NCBI GenBank assembly: GCA_028709985.1
Contig: JAQUTB010000008.1
Location: 1 to 14,924 of the forward strand
Source: Dethiosulfovibrio sp.
Lineage (GTDB): Bacteria > Synergistota > Synergistia > Synergistales > Dethiosulfovibrionaceae
Direction of reading: 5' to 3'
DNA length: 14,924 nucleotides
Shown: positions 5,368-14,176 of the stretch, piece after piece
Layout: the number at the start of each line of letters is the position of its first letter
Numbering within the stretch: the stretch's first letter is position 1
The notes under the pieces: model-generated
What the model saw: the letters and a program-made list of their open reading frames with translations, nothing else
Told to the model about the DNA's origin: nothing
The model's database searches: none
Program-made: the position numbers and the translations under genes

Positions 5368-7473
5368 ATGGCAGAGGAAAGGGCTAATACCTCAGCGGTA
5401 AAGAGTATGATGAGGTTCTCAGACGTCGGCATCGCTGTTTTGATGATACTGGTGGTCGTCATGATGATCATCCCCCTGCCGACTTGGCTACTGGATATGT
5501 TGCTGACTTTGAACATCACCCTTGGCGTAGTGGTGCTCTTGGTCACGTTTTACGTCAACCGTGCCCTGGAGATATCGTCCTTCCCCTCAATTCTCCTTAT
5601 AGTGACCCTTTTTCGACTGGCCCTTAACGTCTCCACCACGAGGTTGATACTCCTCAAAGGGGACGCTGGGAATATCATAAGTTCTTTTGGGAATTTCGTC
5701 GTCGGAGGAAACTACGTTGTCGGGGCGGTGGTGTTCCTTATCCTGGTTATCATACAGTTTCTGGTTATAACCAAGGGTGCTGAAAGGGTCGCTGAGGTCG
5801 CCGCTAGGTTCACTCTGGACGCCATGCCGGGCAAGCAGATGGCCATTGACGCCGACCTCAACGCCGGTCTTATAGACGAGCTAGGGGCGAAGGAGCGAAG
5901 GAGGGATATACAGAGGGAGGCCGATTTTTACGGGTCCATGGACGGAGCCTCCAAGTTCGTCAAGGGAGATGCCGTAGCTGGGCTTATCATAACCGTGATA
6001 AACATAATCGGTGGTCTGTCCATAGGCGTTTTTCAGCGTGGTATGACCATGGCTGATGCCGCTGGTGTGTACAGCCTTCTCACCGTAGGGGACGGGCTGG
6101 TTTCCCAGATACCGGCTTTGCTCTTCTCCACAGCCACCGGTATCATCGTAACGAGAGCTGCTGGCGATTCCAACCTGGGGCAGGACGTGCTCTCCTCCTT
6201 CATCAGATATCCCAGACCTCTGATGATAGGGACCGCTCTGCTGTTCGGTTTTGCCATGGTGCCGGGGTTGCCGACTATCCCCTTTATGGTCTTGGGGATT
6301 TTTCTCGGTATGATGGCATACGGTGTTTATAGAGAGGCAGTTTCACAGGAGGCTCAGACTAGGGACGGAGATGGCAGAGGGGCTGGTTCCCCTGGAAGCC
6401 CTGGAGAGGGCGCGGAGCCTGTCAGGCCACCGGCATCCCCTGACGATGTGATGAAACTTCTAGCTGTCGACCCGATGGAAATGGAGATCGGCTACGGCGT
6501 TATCCCTCTTGTTGATCCAGGTCAAGGCGGGGACATGCTCGACCGTATAAGCACCATCAGAAAGCAGATGGCGATGGATATGGGGCTAGTTGTACCGTCC
6601 ATAAGGATCAGGGACAACATCCAGCTTAAGCCCTCCGAATATCTGATTCGAGTGAAGGGAGCTTTGGTCGGTCAGGGTGAGCTTATGCCGGAGCACTACC
6701 TGGCTATGGACACCGGCAACGTCGTGGATGAAGTCGTAGGGGTTCCCACGAAAGAGCCATCTTTCGGACTTCCCGCTCTCTGGATATCCCCTGAGCTCAG
6801 GGACAGGGCCGAGGCCGGAGGCTACACAGTGGTAGACGCCCCGTCGGTGCTGGCCACCCATCTTTCCGAGGTGATCAAGGCCCATGGAGCGGACCTCATA
6901 ACTAGACAGGAAATACAGAAACTCACAGATATGGTCAAGGAGAGCAACTCCGCAGTGGTCGAGGAGATGCTCGGAGTTGTGGGACTGGGAGATATCCAAA
7001 AAGTCCTCCAAAACCTGGTATCGGAGCATATCCCCATAAGGGATCTGGTCTCCATATTCGAGACCTTGGCGGATTACGGAAGACTCTCTACCTCCGTCGA
7101 TTATCTGACCGAAAGGGTGAGGGAGAGTCTGGCCAGGATAATATCCATCCGCCTAAAGGAGGACGAGGTTATAACCGTCTCCACCCTTTCCCCTGCCTGG
7201 GAGCAGAGGGTTAGGGATGCTCTAGAGGGCGACTTGGTCAAGGGTTGGAGATTGAACATGGATTCAAGGGAGATCTCCAGGCTTGTCTCAGCGGTATCCG
7301 CCAAGGCCGAGGAGATAATGATCCAAGGGCACAATCCCATACTTTTGGTAAGTCCCGATGTCCGTCTGGTGGTCAGACGAATTCTTGAGGCATCCCTGCC
7401 CGCTCTTTTCGTGGTATCCTATAATGAAATAAGTCAAGGCATAGATATTCAGTCTTTAGGGATGGTGGAGTAG
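5368..7473 (+). CDS. flhA: Flagellar type III export protein FlhA
   Basis: FlhA forms the nonameric ring of the export apparatus; it takes part in proton-driven transport and docks chaperone-substrate complexes. The 701 residues match the family. The N-terminal half (about 20-325) carries around eight membrane segments and the FHIPEP-family signature (RALEISSFPSILLIVTLFRL, residues 65-84, then NVSTTRLIL). The cytoplasmic loop DAMPGKQMAIDADLNAGLID (151-170) contains the acidic residues D161 and D163, in the region where a conserved Asp is important in Salmonella FlhA. A Gly/Pro-rich linker (about 330-355) leads to the cytoplasmic domain, with the conserved D-P-M-E-M-E-I-G-Y-G start. The ATG follows GAAGGGAAGG after a 33-base gap from flhB. 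The tail with DIQSLGMVE ends three bases before flhF. Confidence 0.97.
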   Translation: MAEERANTSAVKSMMRFSDVGIAVLMILVVVMMIIPLPTWLLDMLLTLNITLGVVVLLVTFYVNRALEISSFPSILLIVTLFRLALNVSTTRLILLKGDAGNIISSFGNFVVGGNYVVGAVVFLILVIIQFLVITKGAERVAEVAARFTLDAMPGKQMAIDADLNAGLIDELGAKERRRDIQREADFYGSMDGASKFVKGDAVAGLIITVINIIGGLSIGVFQRGMTMADAAGVYSLLTVGDGLVSQIPALLFSTATGIIVTRAAGDSNLGQDVLSSFIRYPRPLMIGTALLFGFAMVPGLPTIPFMVLGIFLGMMAYGVYREAVSQEAQTRDGDGRGAGSPGSPGEGAEPVRPPASPDDVMKLLAVDPMEMEIGYGVIPLVDPGQGGDMLDRISTIRKQMAMDMGLVVPSIRIRDNIQLKPSEYLIRVKGALVGQGELMPEHYLAMDTGNVVDEVVGVPTKEPSFGLPALWISPELRDRAEAGGYTVVDAPSVLATHLSEVIKAHGADLITRQEIQKLTDMVKESNSAVVEEMLGVVGLGDIQKVLQNLVSEHIPIRDLVSIFETLADYGRLSTSVDYLTERVRESLARIISIRLKEDEVITVSTLSPAWEQRVRDALEGDLVKGWRLNMDSREISRLVSAVSAKAEEIMIQGHNPILLVSPDVRLVVRRILEASLPALFVVSYNEISQGIDIQSLGMVE

Positions 7474-7476
7474 ACG

Positions 7477-8793
7477 ATGAGGGTTATCCAAAAAATCACC
7501 TTTGAGGCCAGAGACGACGCCGAGGCTATCAGAATAGCCTCGGATCGGCTTGGCAGGGACGCCGTGGTCCTGTCCACCCGCCCAGTCAACAAAGGGGGAT
7601 TTATGGGGCTTTTTGGCAAGCCCGCTCTGGTCGTCACCGCTGGATTGTTGGAGGAGGATCGACTGAGAGAGGAAGCCCCTATTGGGGACGATCTGGCCCA
7701 GAGGGTTCGAGCCTTTCAACAGCTCTTGGAGACTAAGGCTCCTACCTCGGAGCAACCTAAAAGGGTTGACCCGCCGCAGCCGTTGCTGGATGGGCTTGAT
7801 GATAGGGTGGAGCTCCAAGGTCGTTTGGTGGCAGGAAAGCCCATCCAGGCCCGTCAGGTAGCTCTGGCTTACGGGGAGTCCTCAGTGGCTAAAAAACAGG
7901 CTGCTCCGGATGATGACCTGGCCCAGGACGTTCAAAGGATACAGCAGACCCTGGCTATGGTCCTTAAAAAACTGGACGGAGTTGAGCCTCCCTCCAATGT
8001 AGAGGTTAGGGAACAGGTTGGTGATGTCGACGAGGAAGGGCGCTCTAGATTTCGCGATCTTATGGTCGCAGCAGACATGACCGAGTCTTTCGTGGATAGC
8101 TTTCTAGACGACTACGACGGTCCCTGGGACGAGAGCAGCTTTTTTAGCTGGGTTTCCTCAAAGGTGAGGGCTCCCTATCGCGACAACCTGGAGGCCCTCG
8201 GTGGACCTAGGGCCATGTTTATCGGCCCCACTGGGGTTGGAAAAACAACTACCATAGCCAAGCTGGCTGCGATCAGCTCTCTTTGGGAGGACAGAAAGGT
8301 CGCTCTCGCTACGTCCGATACCTACAGAATAGCGGCGGTGGAGCAGCTCAGAACCTACGCCAAGATCTTAGGTGTTCCAGTGGAGGTAATCTTCGACCCC
8401 AAAGATCTTTTGAAGATAAGAAAAAAGCCCGATTCGGATCTTATCCTCCTCGACACCGCTGGCAGGAGCCAGAGGGATAAAAGGCGAATCGACGAAGTCC
8501 GCGAGCTTTACGATGCCTTTGAGCCCAACTGCGTCCATTTGGTCGTTTCCGCTAGCTCCAAATTCAGGGACATGATAGACGTGATAAGTCGGATGGGAAC
8601 AGTTCCTGTCTCAAACTTGATATTCACCAAGATAGACGAGACCCTTAGCCTGGGACCTGTGTTGGAGGTAGCCCTTAACTTCGATATCCCTATCTCTTTT
8701 TTCACCTTCGGGCAAAACGTTCCCAACGATATAGAGGTCGCGTCCGCCGATAAACTTGTCAATATGGCGTTGGGCGGTGAGGACCTTGGCTGA
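7477..8793 (+). CDS. flhF: Flagellar SRP-type GTPase FlhF
   Basis: FlhF is an SRP-family GTPase that sets where, and in some species how many, flagella are built. The 438-residue protein has an N-terminal region starting MRVIQKITFEARDDAEAI, a variable low-conservation B-like region to about residue 175, an N domain, and a C-terminal GTPase domain. Visible motifs are the P-loop GPTGVGKT (250-257), the SRP-type D-T-Y-R-I-A-A-V-E-Q-L segment, D326-T-A-G-R330 and T384-K-I-D387. The start ATG lies three bases after the flhA stop, with GGAG six bases upstream. Its end overlaps the likely flhG start. FlhF usually works with FlhG, whose N-terminus stimulates its GTPase activity, and the gene pair here fits that. 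Confidence 0.96.
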   Translation: MRVIQKITFEARDDAEAIRIASDRLGRDAVVLSTRPVNKGGFMGLFGKPALVVTAGLLEEDRLREEAPIGDDLAQRVRAFQQLLETKAPTSEQPKRVDPPQPLLDGLDDRVELQGRLVAGKPIQARQVALAYGESSVAKKQAAPDDDLAQDVQRIQQTLAMVLKKLDGVEPPSNVEVREQVGDVDEEGRSRFRDLMVAADMTESFVDSFLDDYDGPWDESSFFSWVSSKVRAPYRDNLEALGGPRAMFIGPTGVGKTTTIAKLAAISSLWEDRKVALATSDTYRIAAVEQLRTYAKILGVPVEVIFDPKDLLKIRKKPDSDLILLDTAGRSQRDKRRIDEVRELYDAFEPNCVHLVVSASSKFRDMIDVISRMGTVPVSNLIFTKIDETLSLGPVLEVALNFDIPISFFTFGQNVPNDIEVASADKLVNMALGGEDLG

Positions 8794-9709
8794 CATAAAA
8801 TCAGGTGCGGTGGATCAGGCTGCGGAGCTACGGCGCATGATGGCCTCGGTGGTGGTCCAGCCGTCCTCTAAAATATCCAGATCTATAAGATCCATAGCCG
8901 TGGTAGGAGGCAAGGGCGGAGTCGGCAAGAGCAACCTATCGGTAAACCTGGCTCTGGCTATGGGGCAGCAGGACGTCAAAGTTGCCCTGCTGGACGGGGA
9001 TCTAGGACTGGCCAACGTCGATATACTTCTTGGAGTTCAGCCTGAGTATAACCTTATCCATCTTGTCAGGGGAGAGAAGGACCTCAAAGACGTGATCTGC
9101 TCTGTTGGAGATCAGGTGTTTCTGGTGCCAGGTGGGGCTGGCGTCGAGGAGCTTGCAAACTTGGACGATAATTCCCAGTCCGCCCTCATCGACAAATTGG
9201 CCGATCTGGATGCTATGGCTGATATAATAATAGTTGATACTGGGGCTGGAATACACAAAAACATGGTCTCTTTCGCTCTGGCCGTCGATACGGTGATCTT
9301 GGTCACCACTCCTGAGCCGACCTCTATAAGGGACGCCTACGGTCTTCTGAAATCGCTGGTCTTCAGCGCTATGGGCAAGCTGGACGTAAAGGTCCTTGTA
9401 AACATGGCTGTATCACAGGATGAGGCCAAGCTCGTATCCGACCGTATGAGGTTTGCAGCCAGTCAATTTTTGCGCATGGACCTGGGTTACGCTGGGTATG
9501 TCCTTTTAGATCCCAAACTAACCGAGGCGGTCAGAGCTAGAAAACCTCTTCTTCGCCTGTTCCCGAGATCTGCAGCGTCCGAGTGTATACGTATGATCGC
9601 AATGGACCTGCTAGAATCGGAGGAAAGGATCCCTGGGGCCGGAAAAGGGGTGAAATCGCTTTTTTTCAAGCTTTCCCGACGCCTTGGGATGAAAGTAGAG
9701 AGGGGGTAG
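8786..9709 (+). CDS. flhG: MinD-like ATPase FlhG (FleN/YlxH), flagellar number regulator
   Basis: FlhG is a MinD/ParA-type ATPase that acts with FlhF to limit flagellar number and place C-rings. From TTG 8786 the protein has 307 residues. It begins with a D-Q-A-A-E-L-R-R motif, the FlhG N-terminal type that activates FlhF. Next come the deviant Walker A K43-GGVGKS-49, the switch region DGDLGLANVDILLG and the Walker B-like IIIVDTGAGI. The tail is amphipathic and basic (FFKLSRRLGMKVERG), consistent with membrane binding. The start is uncertain: TTG 8786 (overlapping the flhF stop), GTG 8777, TTG 8756 or GTG 8810 all keep the domain intact; the first was chosen because it gives a M-A-D-I-K-S start with GAGG close upstream. 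Confidence 0.93.
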   Translation: MADIKSGAVDQAAELRRMMASVVVQPSSKISRSIRSIAVVGGKGGVGKSNLSVNLALAMGQQDVKVALLDGDLGLANVDILLGVQPEYNLIHLVRGEKDLKDVICSVGDQVFLVPGGAGVEELANLDDNSQSALIDKLADLDAMADIIIVDTGAGIHKNMVSFALAVDTVILVTTPEPTSIRDAYGLLKSLVFSAMGKLDVKVLVNMAVSQDEAKLVSDRMRFAASQFLRMDLGYAGYVLLDPKLTEAVRARKPLLRLFPRSAASECIRMIAMDLLESEERIPGAGKGVKSLFFKLSRRLGMKVERG

Positions 9710-9712
9710 GCT

Positions 9713-10393
9713 ATGGAGGCCTCCAAATTGCTAGAGTCAAACCCGCAGATCATTGGTTCCAAGACGGACATCTCCATTCACTCCGGGCTTTACAAGGGCG
9801 AATATCCGTCGAGACTGGAGAATGTAGAGGGATCGGTGTGGAAGTTGGGACATCCCTTCCTGGGAGGGGGGCTTCTGCCTCTCTACAAGGGGGTTGAGGT
9901 TATCCTGTCGGTCAAGACCGAGGGCTCGGTCTATCGCGCCGTTGGGTCGGTGCTTGGGACCGTAAGAGAGGGATCGGTAGTACTCCTCGTCCTTCAGATA
10001 GTTGGCGAGATAGATAAGATCCAGAGGCGTCAGTTCGTGAGAGTTTCCTGTCTGCTGGACGGCAAGGTCGCTCCATTGTTGGAGCCTCCAAGACTGGGAA
10101 ATGTGGGGTGGCTCCACAGCACCATAACCGATATCAGTCTCGGCGGAGTTCGCGTCTCCATCCCCGGTAGGCAGGGGGCCGCCTTTGACGGGATTTCCAG
10201 GGCAATTCTCCGCGTGTCGGTGGAGAACTGCGGATATTACATCCCCTGCAAGGTCGCCATGGCTAGGTTTGTGGATGAGACCGAAAACACCGACCTCGGA
10301 TTGGCATTTGAGTTACTTCCCAGCGTGGTGGAGAAGGCCTTAGGTCGTTTTGTGCGACATCAGGAGCTGTCATCCCGGGGCGAAAGGCGATGA
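9713..10393 (+). CDS. PilZ-domain flagellar brake protein (YcgR/FlgZ-like)
   Basis: A 226-residue protein with two parts. An N-terminal YcgR-like barrel spans about residues 12-98. A C-terminal PilZ domain follows (about 103-215). The c-di-GMP contacts expected of PilZ are present: an R-x-x-x-R pair in QRRQFVRV (R106, R110) at the domain join, and D140-I-S-L-G-G145, the (D/N)-x-S-x-x-G motif. Proteins of this type slow or stop the flagellar motor when c-di-GMP is high, or control motility genes. That it does so here is inference from motif and position. The ATG lies three bases after the flhG stop, with GAGAGGGGG upstream. It sits where the Bacillus operon has no gene between flhG/ylxH and cheB, so c-di-GMP control appears wired into the operon itself. 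Confidence 0.88.
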   Translation: MEASKLLESNPQIIGSKTDISIHSGLYKGEYPSRLENVEGSVWKLGHPFLGGGLLPLYKGVEVILSVKTEGSVYRAVGSVLGTVREGSVVLLVLQIVGEIDKIQRRQFVRVSCLLDGKVAPLLEPPRLGNVGWLHSTITDISLGGVRVSIPGRQGAAFDGISRAILRVSVENCGYYIPCKVAMARFVDETENTDLGLAFELLPSVVEKALGRFVRHQELSSRGERR

Positions 10394-10397
10394 GGAT

Positions 10398-10403
10398 AGG
10401 TGG
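10398..10403 (+). promoter_or_regulatory. Ribosome binding site deciding the cheB start
   Basis: AGGTGG lies seven bases before the ATG at 10411. It favours that start over the ATG at 10390, which overlaps the preceding stop codon and would add seven residues (MRIGGGA) not typical of CheB. Confidence 0.5.
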
Positions 10404-10410
10404 TGGGGCG

Positions 10411-11493
10411 ATGAGGGAAATCAAGGTGCTGGTTATAGATGACTCCTCTTTCATGAGAAAGGTCATCGGGGATATCCTCGATGAAGTTCCAGGCATATCG
10501 GTTATCGCTAGGGCCAGAGATGGTATCGACGGTCTAGAGAAGACGGAAAAGCTCCGTCCTGACGTAATAACCCTGGACGTGGAGATGCCCAGAAAAAACG
10601 GTATTGACACGTTACGGGAGATCATGGAGAGATTCCCAACTCCCGTTATAATGGTGAGTAGTCTTACCCAAAGCGGGGCCACCATAACCATGCAGGCCCT
10701 TGCTATGGGGGCGGTCGATTTTGTGGCCAAGCCTTCTGGGACGATATCTCTGAACATGAGGGAGGTTGGTGACGAGTTGAGACAGAAGGTCTTGGCTGCG
10801 GCTTATGCGAGATCTACATTGCCCGGTAGACCGTTTCCATCCAGCCCAAGGGCGATCGAGCAACAGAAATTCTCTGCCCCTAAGGGGATAATAAAGCCTC
10901 CTGTTCCGGGAGTTCGACCTAAAATTGTGTGTATCGCCTCCTCTACAGGAGGACCTCAAGCTCTTCAGAGGATGCTGACCGAGCTTCCGCGGGACTTTCC
11001 CCTGCCCATAGTGATAGCTCAACACATGCCGAGAGGTTTCACGTCGTCCTTCGCCTCCAGGCTGGATGACCTCTGTGCCCTGGACGTGGTGGAGGGGGCG
11101 GAGGGAACTCGCCTCAGACCGGGGTTGGCGATTATAGCTCCTGGCGGTTATCATATGGTTATAAAGGGAGGACCTAGCGATATGTCCATAGGTCTCTCAG
11201 ACGCTCCACCGGTGTTATCCGTAAAGCCATCAGCCAACGTGCTTTTCTCCAGCGTAGCTGATGTACTCGGGGGGGATGCTGTAGCGGTTATCCTCACCGG
11301 AATGGGCAGGGATGGGACCGATGGGGCTCAGGAATTGTCGTCCAAGGGAGCCTACGTTTTCGGCGAAGCTCCGGAGACCTGTGTCGTTTATGGTATGCCA
11401 CGATCCGCTATGGAGGCAGGGGTCATAAACGAACAGCTGCCCCTGCACGATATAGCCGGAGCTCTGAATCGCTTTGTGAGAGAAAAACGATAG
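10411..11493 (+). CDS. cheB: Chemotaxis protein-glutamate methylesterase CheB
   Basis: CheB removes methyl groups from glutamates of chemoreceptors (and deamidates glutamines) when phosphorylated by CheA, giving adaptation. The 360-residue protein has a receiver domain (about 1-125) with D10-D11, phosphoacceptor D56 in TLDVEMP and K107 in A-K-P-S-G. A linker follows, then the methylesterase domain (about 168-358). Its catalytic triad is visible: S178 in ASSTGG, H205 in AQHMP and D301 in MGRDGTDG. The ATG at 10390, overlapping the PilZ-gene stop, would give 367 residues; 10411 is preferred for its ribosome site and because CheB usually begins just before the first receiver strand. There is no CheR in the window, so the opposing methyltransferase must be elsewhere. 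Confidence 0.96.
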   Translation: MREIKVLVIDDSSFMRKVIGDILDEVPGISVIARARDGIDGLEKTEKLRPDVITLDVEMPRKNGIDTLREIMERFPTPVIMVSSLTQSGATITMQALAMGAVDFVAKPSGTISLNMREVGDELRQKVLAAAYARSTLPGRPFPSSPRAIEQQKFSAPKGIIKPPVPGVRPKIVCIASSTGGPQALQRMLTELPRDFPLPIVIAQHMPRGFTSSFASRLDDLCALDVVEGAEGTRLRPGLAIIAPGGYHMVIKGGPSDMSIGLSDAPPVLSVKPSANVLFSSVADVLGGDAVAVILTGMGRDGTDGAQELSSKGAYVFGEAPETCVVYGMPRSAMEAGVINEQLPLHDIAGALNRFVREKR

Positions 11494-11509
11494 AGGGGAT
11501 GGATAAGAC

Positions 11510-13534
11510 ATGTCTACCGATATGAGCCAGTACCTGGGAGCCTACCTGGATGAGGCGACCGATAACCTCCAGCAGCTTAACGACCTGATCCTTGCCGTGG
11601 AGCAAAATCGGCAGAATCGGGAGACTGTAGACGAGATTTTTAGAACCGCTCACACCCTTAAGGGGATGTCGGCGACGATGGGATTCCACCACATGGCCGA
11701 GCTTACCCATGCCCTAGAGGACCGTTTCTCGAAGGTCAGAAGCGGAGAGGTCGACCTGACCGACGACGACCTCGATCACCTCTTCCAGAGCCTTGATCTG
11801 ATGCAGACCATGGTTGACGCCATAAGGGATGGCGGAACGGATCAGGATACGGACATTTCCAAGTTGGTCTCCCAGCTCAGGGAGGAGGACGTCAAGCCTG
11901 CCGCAAAAGGCCCCCAAAAAGAGCAGGGGTTGAAGCCGGAGGAGCTCTCACCTCAGGAAAAGGAATGGATAGAAGAGGCAAGCAAAATGGGGATGATGGT
12001 CCACGAGGTTACCGTGACACTGGACAGTGAGTGCCTCTTAAAGGCTGCCAGGGCCTACATGGTTATCAGCCGTCTAGAGGAGATCGGCGAGATCATAAAG
12101 TCCGACCCATCCGTGGAGGATCTTGAAAAGGACGCTTTCGACCATTCCTTCAGGCTTTACCTTGGCACCAAAGACGATGTCGACGCGGTTCGTAACGCTG
12201 TTATGGGAGTGAGCGAGGTCGTGGGAGCGGAGATAAAAACCCTCGAGTTCAGCTCCTCCGGCTACGAGGAAGAGCTCAACGAGGATGAAGACGTCCCAAA
12301 GGTAGAGCCTATCCCAACTAAGGCGTCCTCATCCGCTCAGGATACTGCTAAAGGAGCCCCAAAGGCTAAGCCTAAAAAAGGCAGTCAGACGGTCAGGGTC
12401 GATATCGGTAGACTGGACAGCCTGATGAACTTGGTCGGAGAGCTGGTTATTGGCAAGGCCAGGATAGAGCGGTTGGTCATGGAGTCCAGCCTCAGGGAGT
12501 TCGACGAGCCTCTATCCCAGCTGGGGCGGATCTCCGGCGATATCCAGGAACTGGTCACAAAACTCAGGATGGTTCCGGTGTCCTTCATCTTCGACCGTTT
12601 CCCAAGGCTCATAAGGGATATCTCCAAGACTCTGGGCAAGGACGTGGAACTCGTGATCGAAGGGCAGGAGACGGAGCTTGACAGGACCGTCATAGACGAG
12701 ATCGGAGACCCGATGGTCCATCTGATAAGAAACTCAGTGGATCACGGCATAGAGACCCCTGAGGTCAGGAAGGCAGCCGGAAAACCAACCAAGGGGACGA
12801 TAAAGATAGCGGCGTATCAGGAGGGCAGCAGCGTCATAATCGAGGTCTCCGACGACGGTAAAGGTATCGATCCCGTCGCGGTAGGCCAGAAAGCCATAGA
12901 GAGAGGGCTTGTGACCAAAGAGGCCCTGGCTGAGATGTCCGACGAGGAGATCATTCAATACGTGTTTCTTCCCGGGTTCAGCATGGCTAAAGAGGTCACC
13001 GATCTTTCCGGCAGAGGGGTCGGAATGGACGCGGTCAAACGAAAGGTCGAGTCCTTAGGTGGCCAGTTTGAGGCTAGGTCCAAGGTCGGAGAGGGAACCA
13101 GCGTCTATATCAGGTTGCCTTTGACCCTTGCTATAGTTCTTGCCCTTTTGGTCAAGGTCGGAGAGGAGACCTACGCCATTCCACTTGAGAACGTCGATGA
13201 GACGATCCTGGTCAGAAAAGAGGATCTCAAGAGAATGCATGGAAAACCTGTGACTTTGCTTCGAGGAGAGGTTCTCTCCCTAGGGGACCTGGCGGTCACG
13301 CTTGATACCCCCCAGGAAGACGAGGATAGACACGAATATCCCGTGGTGGTCGTAAGGGTAGGCAGGAACAAAATTGGTTTCATCGTCGATGCGCTCGTCG
13401 GCCAGCAGGAGATAGTCATCAAGTCGCTGGGCAGGATTCTCTCCAAGATAAAGGGCATCGCTGGTGCCACCATTTTGGGGGACGGCAACGTGGCCCTTAT
13501 CCTCGATGTAGGGTCCCTTCACGTCAGAGTTTAG
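11510..13534 (+). CDS. cheA: Chemotaxis histidine kinase CheA
   Basis: CheA autophosphorylates in response to receptors and passes phosphate to CheY and CheB. The 674 residues hold all five domains. P1 has phosphorylated H48 in TAHTLKG. P2, the regulator-docking domain, covers about 155-250 and is flanked by charged, Lys/Pro-rich linkers. P3 dimerisation runs about 295-365. P4, the ATPase, has N box H404-LIRNSVDH, G1 D448-D-G-K-G and G2 G501-R-G-V-G. P5, the CheW-like receptor-coupling domain, runs about 535-674. GAGGGG lies upstream of the ATG, 16 bases after cheB. No residue essential for catalysis is missing. In Bacillus the next gene is cheW; here cheC follows after six bases. Confidence 0.98.
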   Translation: MSTDMSQYLGAYLDEATDNLQQLNDLILAVEQNRQNRETVDEIFRTAHTLKGMSATMGFHHMAELTHALEDRFSKVRSGEVDLTDDDLDHLFQSLDLMQTMVDAIRDGGTDQDTDISKLVSQLREEDVKPAAKGPQKEQGLKPEELSPQEKEWIEEASKMGMMVHEVTVTLDSECLLKAARAYMVISRLEEIGEIIKSDPSVEDLEKDAFDHSFRLYLGTKDDVDAVRNAVMGVSEVVGAEIKTLEFSSSGYEEELNEDEDVPKVEPIPTKASSSAQDTAKGAPKAKPKKGSQTVRVDIGRLDSLMNLVGELVIGKARIERLVMESSLREFDEPLSQLGRISGDIQELVTKLRMVPVSFIFDRFPRLIRDISKTLGKDVELVIEGQETELDRTVIDEIGDPMVHLIRNSVDHGIETPEVRKAAGKPTKGTIKIAAYQEGSSVIIEVSDDGKGIDPVAVGQKAIERGLVTKEALAEMSDEEIIQYVFLPGFSMAKEVTDLSGRGVGMDAVKRKVESLGGQFEARSKVGEGTSVYIRLPLTLAIVLALLVKVGEETYAIPLENVDETILVRKEDLKRMHGKPVTLLRGEVLSLGDLAVTLDTPQEDEDRHEYPVVVVRVGRNKIGFIVDALVGQQEIVIKSLGRILSKIKGIAGATILGDGNVALILDVGSLHVRV

Positions 13535-13540
13535 GAGTAG

Positions 13541-14176
13541 ATGGTTATAATGGAGTATTCTGAATTTAACCCTATCCATCTCGATGCTATCAGAGAGGTA
13601 GTCAATATAGGTGCCGGTAACGCCGCTACCGCTCTGTCCGAGATGTTAGGCAAGCCCGTCGACATGGGGGTCCCAAATGTGGAGTTGGTCTCCATTTACG
13701 ATATCTCGGAGCGTTTTGGTCCAGAGGAGGATTTCGTTGCCGCGATATACACCCATGCAGAAGGGGCTTTTCCGTGTAACCTAATCTTTATACAGGATGA
13801 GGATGCCGCACAGGGGCTTGTCGACGCCATGTTCGTCGCGAGGATGAACACCGACGGCAGAGAGTTTCCACCCGAGATGAGAGACAGTGCGCTAGGCGAA
13901 TTAGGCAATATAGTGTTGAGCTCCTTTCTCAACGCTGTCAGCAGGATGATAGGATCGGACTCCCTTTCCATCTCGGTCCCAGGGGTAGCCCACGATATGC
14001 TGGGGGCTATACTGGAGTTTGTGGCCTCCATCTTCGCCCAGTCAGGAGAGTTGGCCCTGTTGGTCAACACCACCCTTCAGCTGGAGCAGGACGGTTCGGA
14101 TCTGAAGGGCAATCTCATGATGGTCCCCGATCCAGGAGCGCTCGAGACGCTCCTGTCTAAACTGGGGGTGCTTTGA
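13541..14176 (+). CDS. cheC: CheY-P phosphatase CheC
   Basis: CheC dephosphorylates CheY-P and, when bound to CheD, links CheY-P level to receptor deamidation. The 211 residues match the two-site CheC class. The first phosphatase helix has D15-x3-E19-x2-N22 (DAIREVVNIGAGNAATALS) with P45 downstream. The second has S116-x3-E120-x2-N123 (SALGELGNIV) with P147. Both sites are complete, unlike FliY of the same operon. The D-M-L-G-A-I-L-E-F stretch lies in the region expected to form the CheD-binding face. Two in-frame starts exist, ATG 13541 and ATG 13550; AGGAG is three bases before the first and twelve before the second, so the choice is open. It overlaps cheD by one base. Confidence 0.95.
   Translation: MVIMEYSEFNPIHLDAIREVVNIGAGNAATALSEMLGKPVDMGVPNVELVSIYDISERFGPEEDFVAAIYTHAEGAFPCNLIFIQDEDAAQGLVDAMFVARMNTDGREFPPEMRDSALGELGNIVLSSFLNAVSRMIGSDSLSISVPGVAHDMLGAILEFVASIFAQSGELALLVNTTLQLEQDGSDLKGNLMMVPDPGALETLLSKLGVL

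Noticed and set aside
10612..11154. 180-codon open frame on the - strand inside cheB
   Set aside because: Low-complexity Arg/Ser/His-rich product opposite a catalytically intact cheB; a codon-bias shadow.
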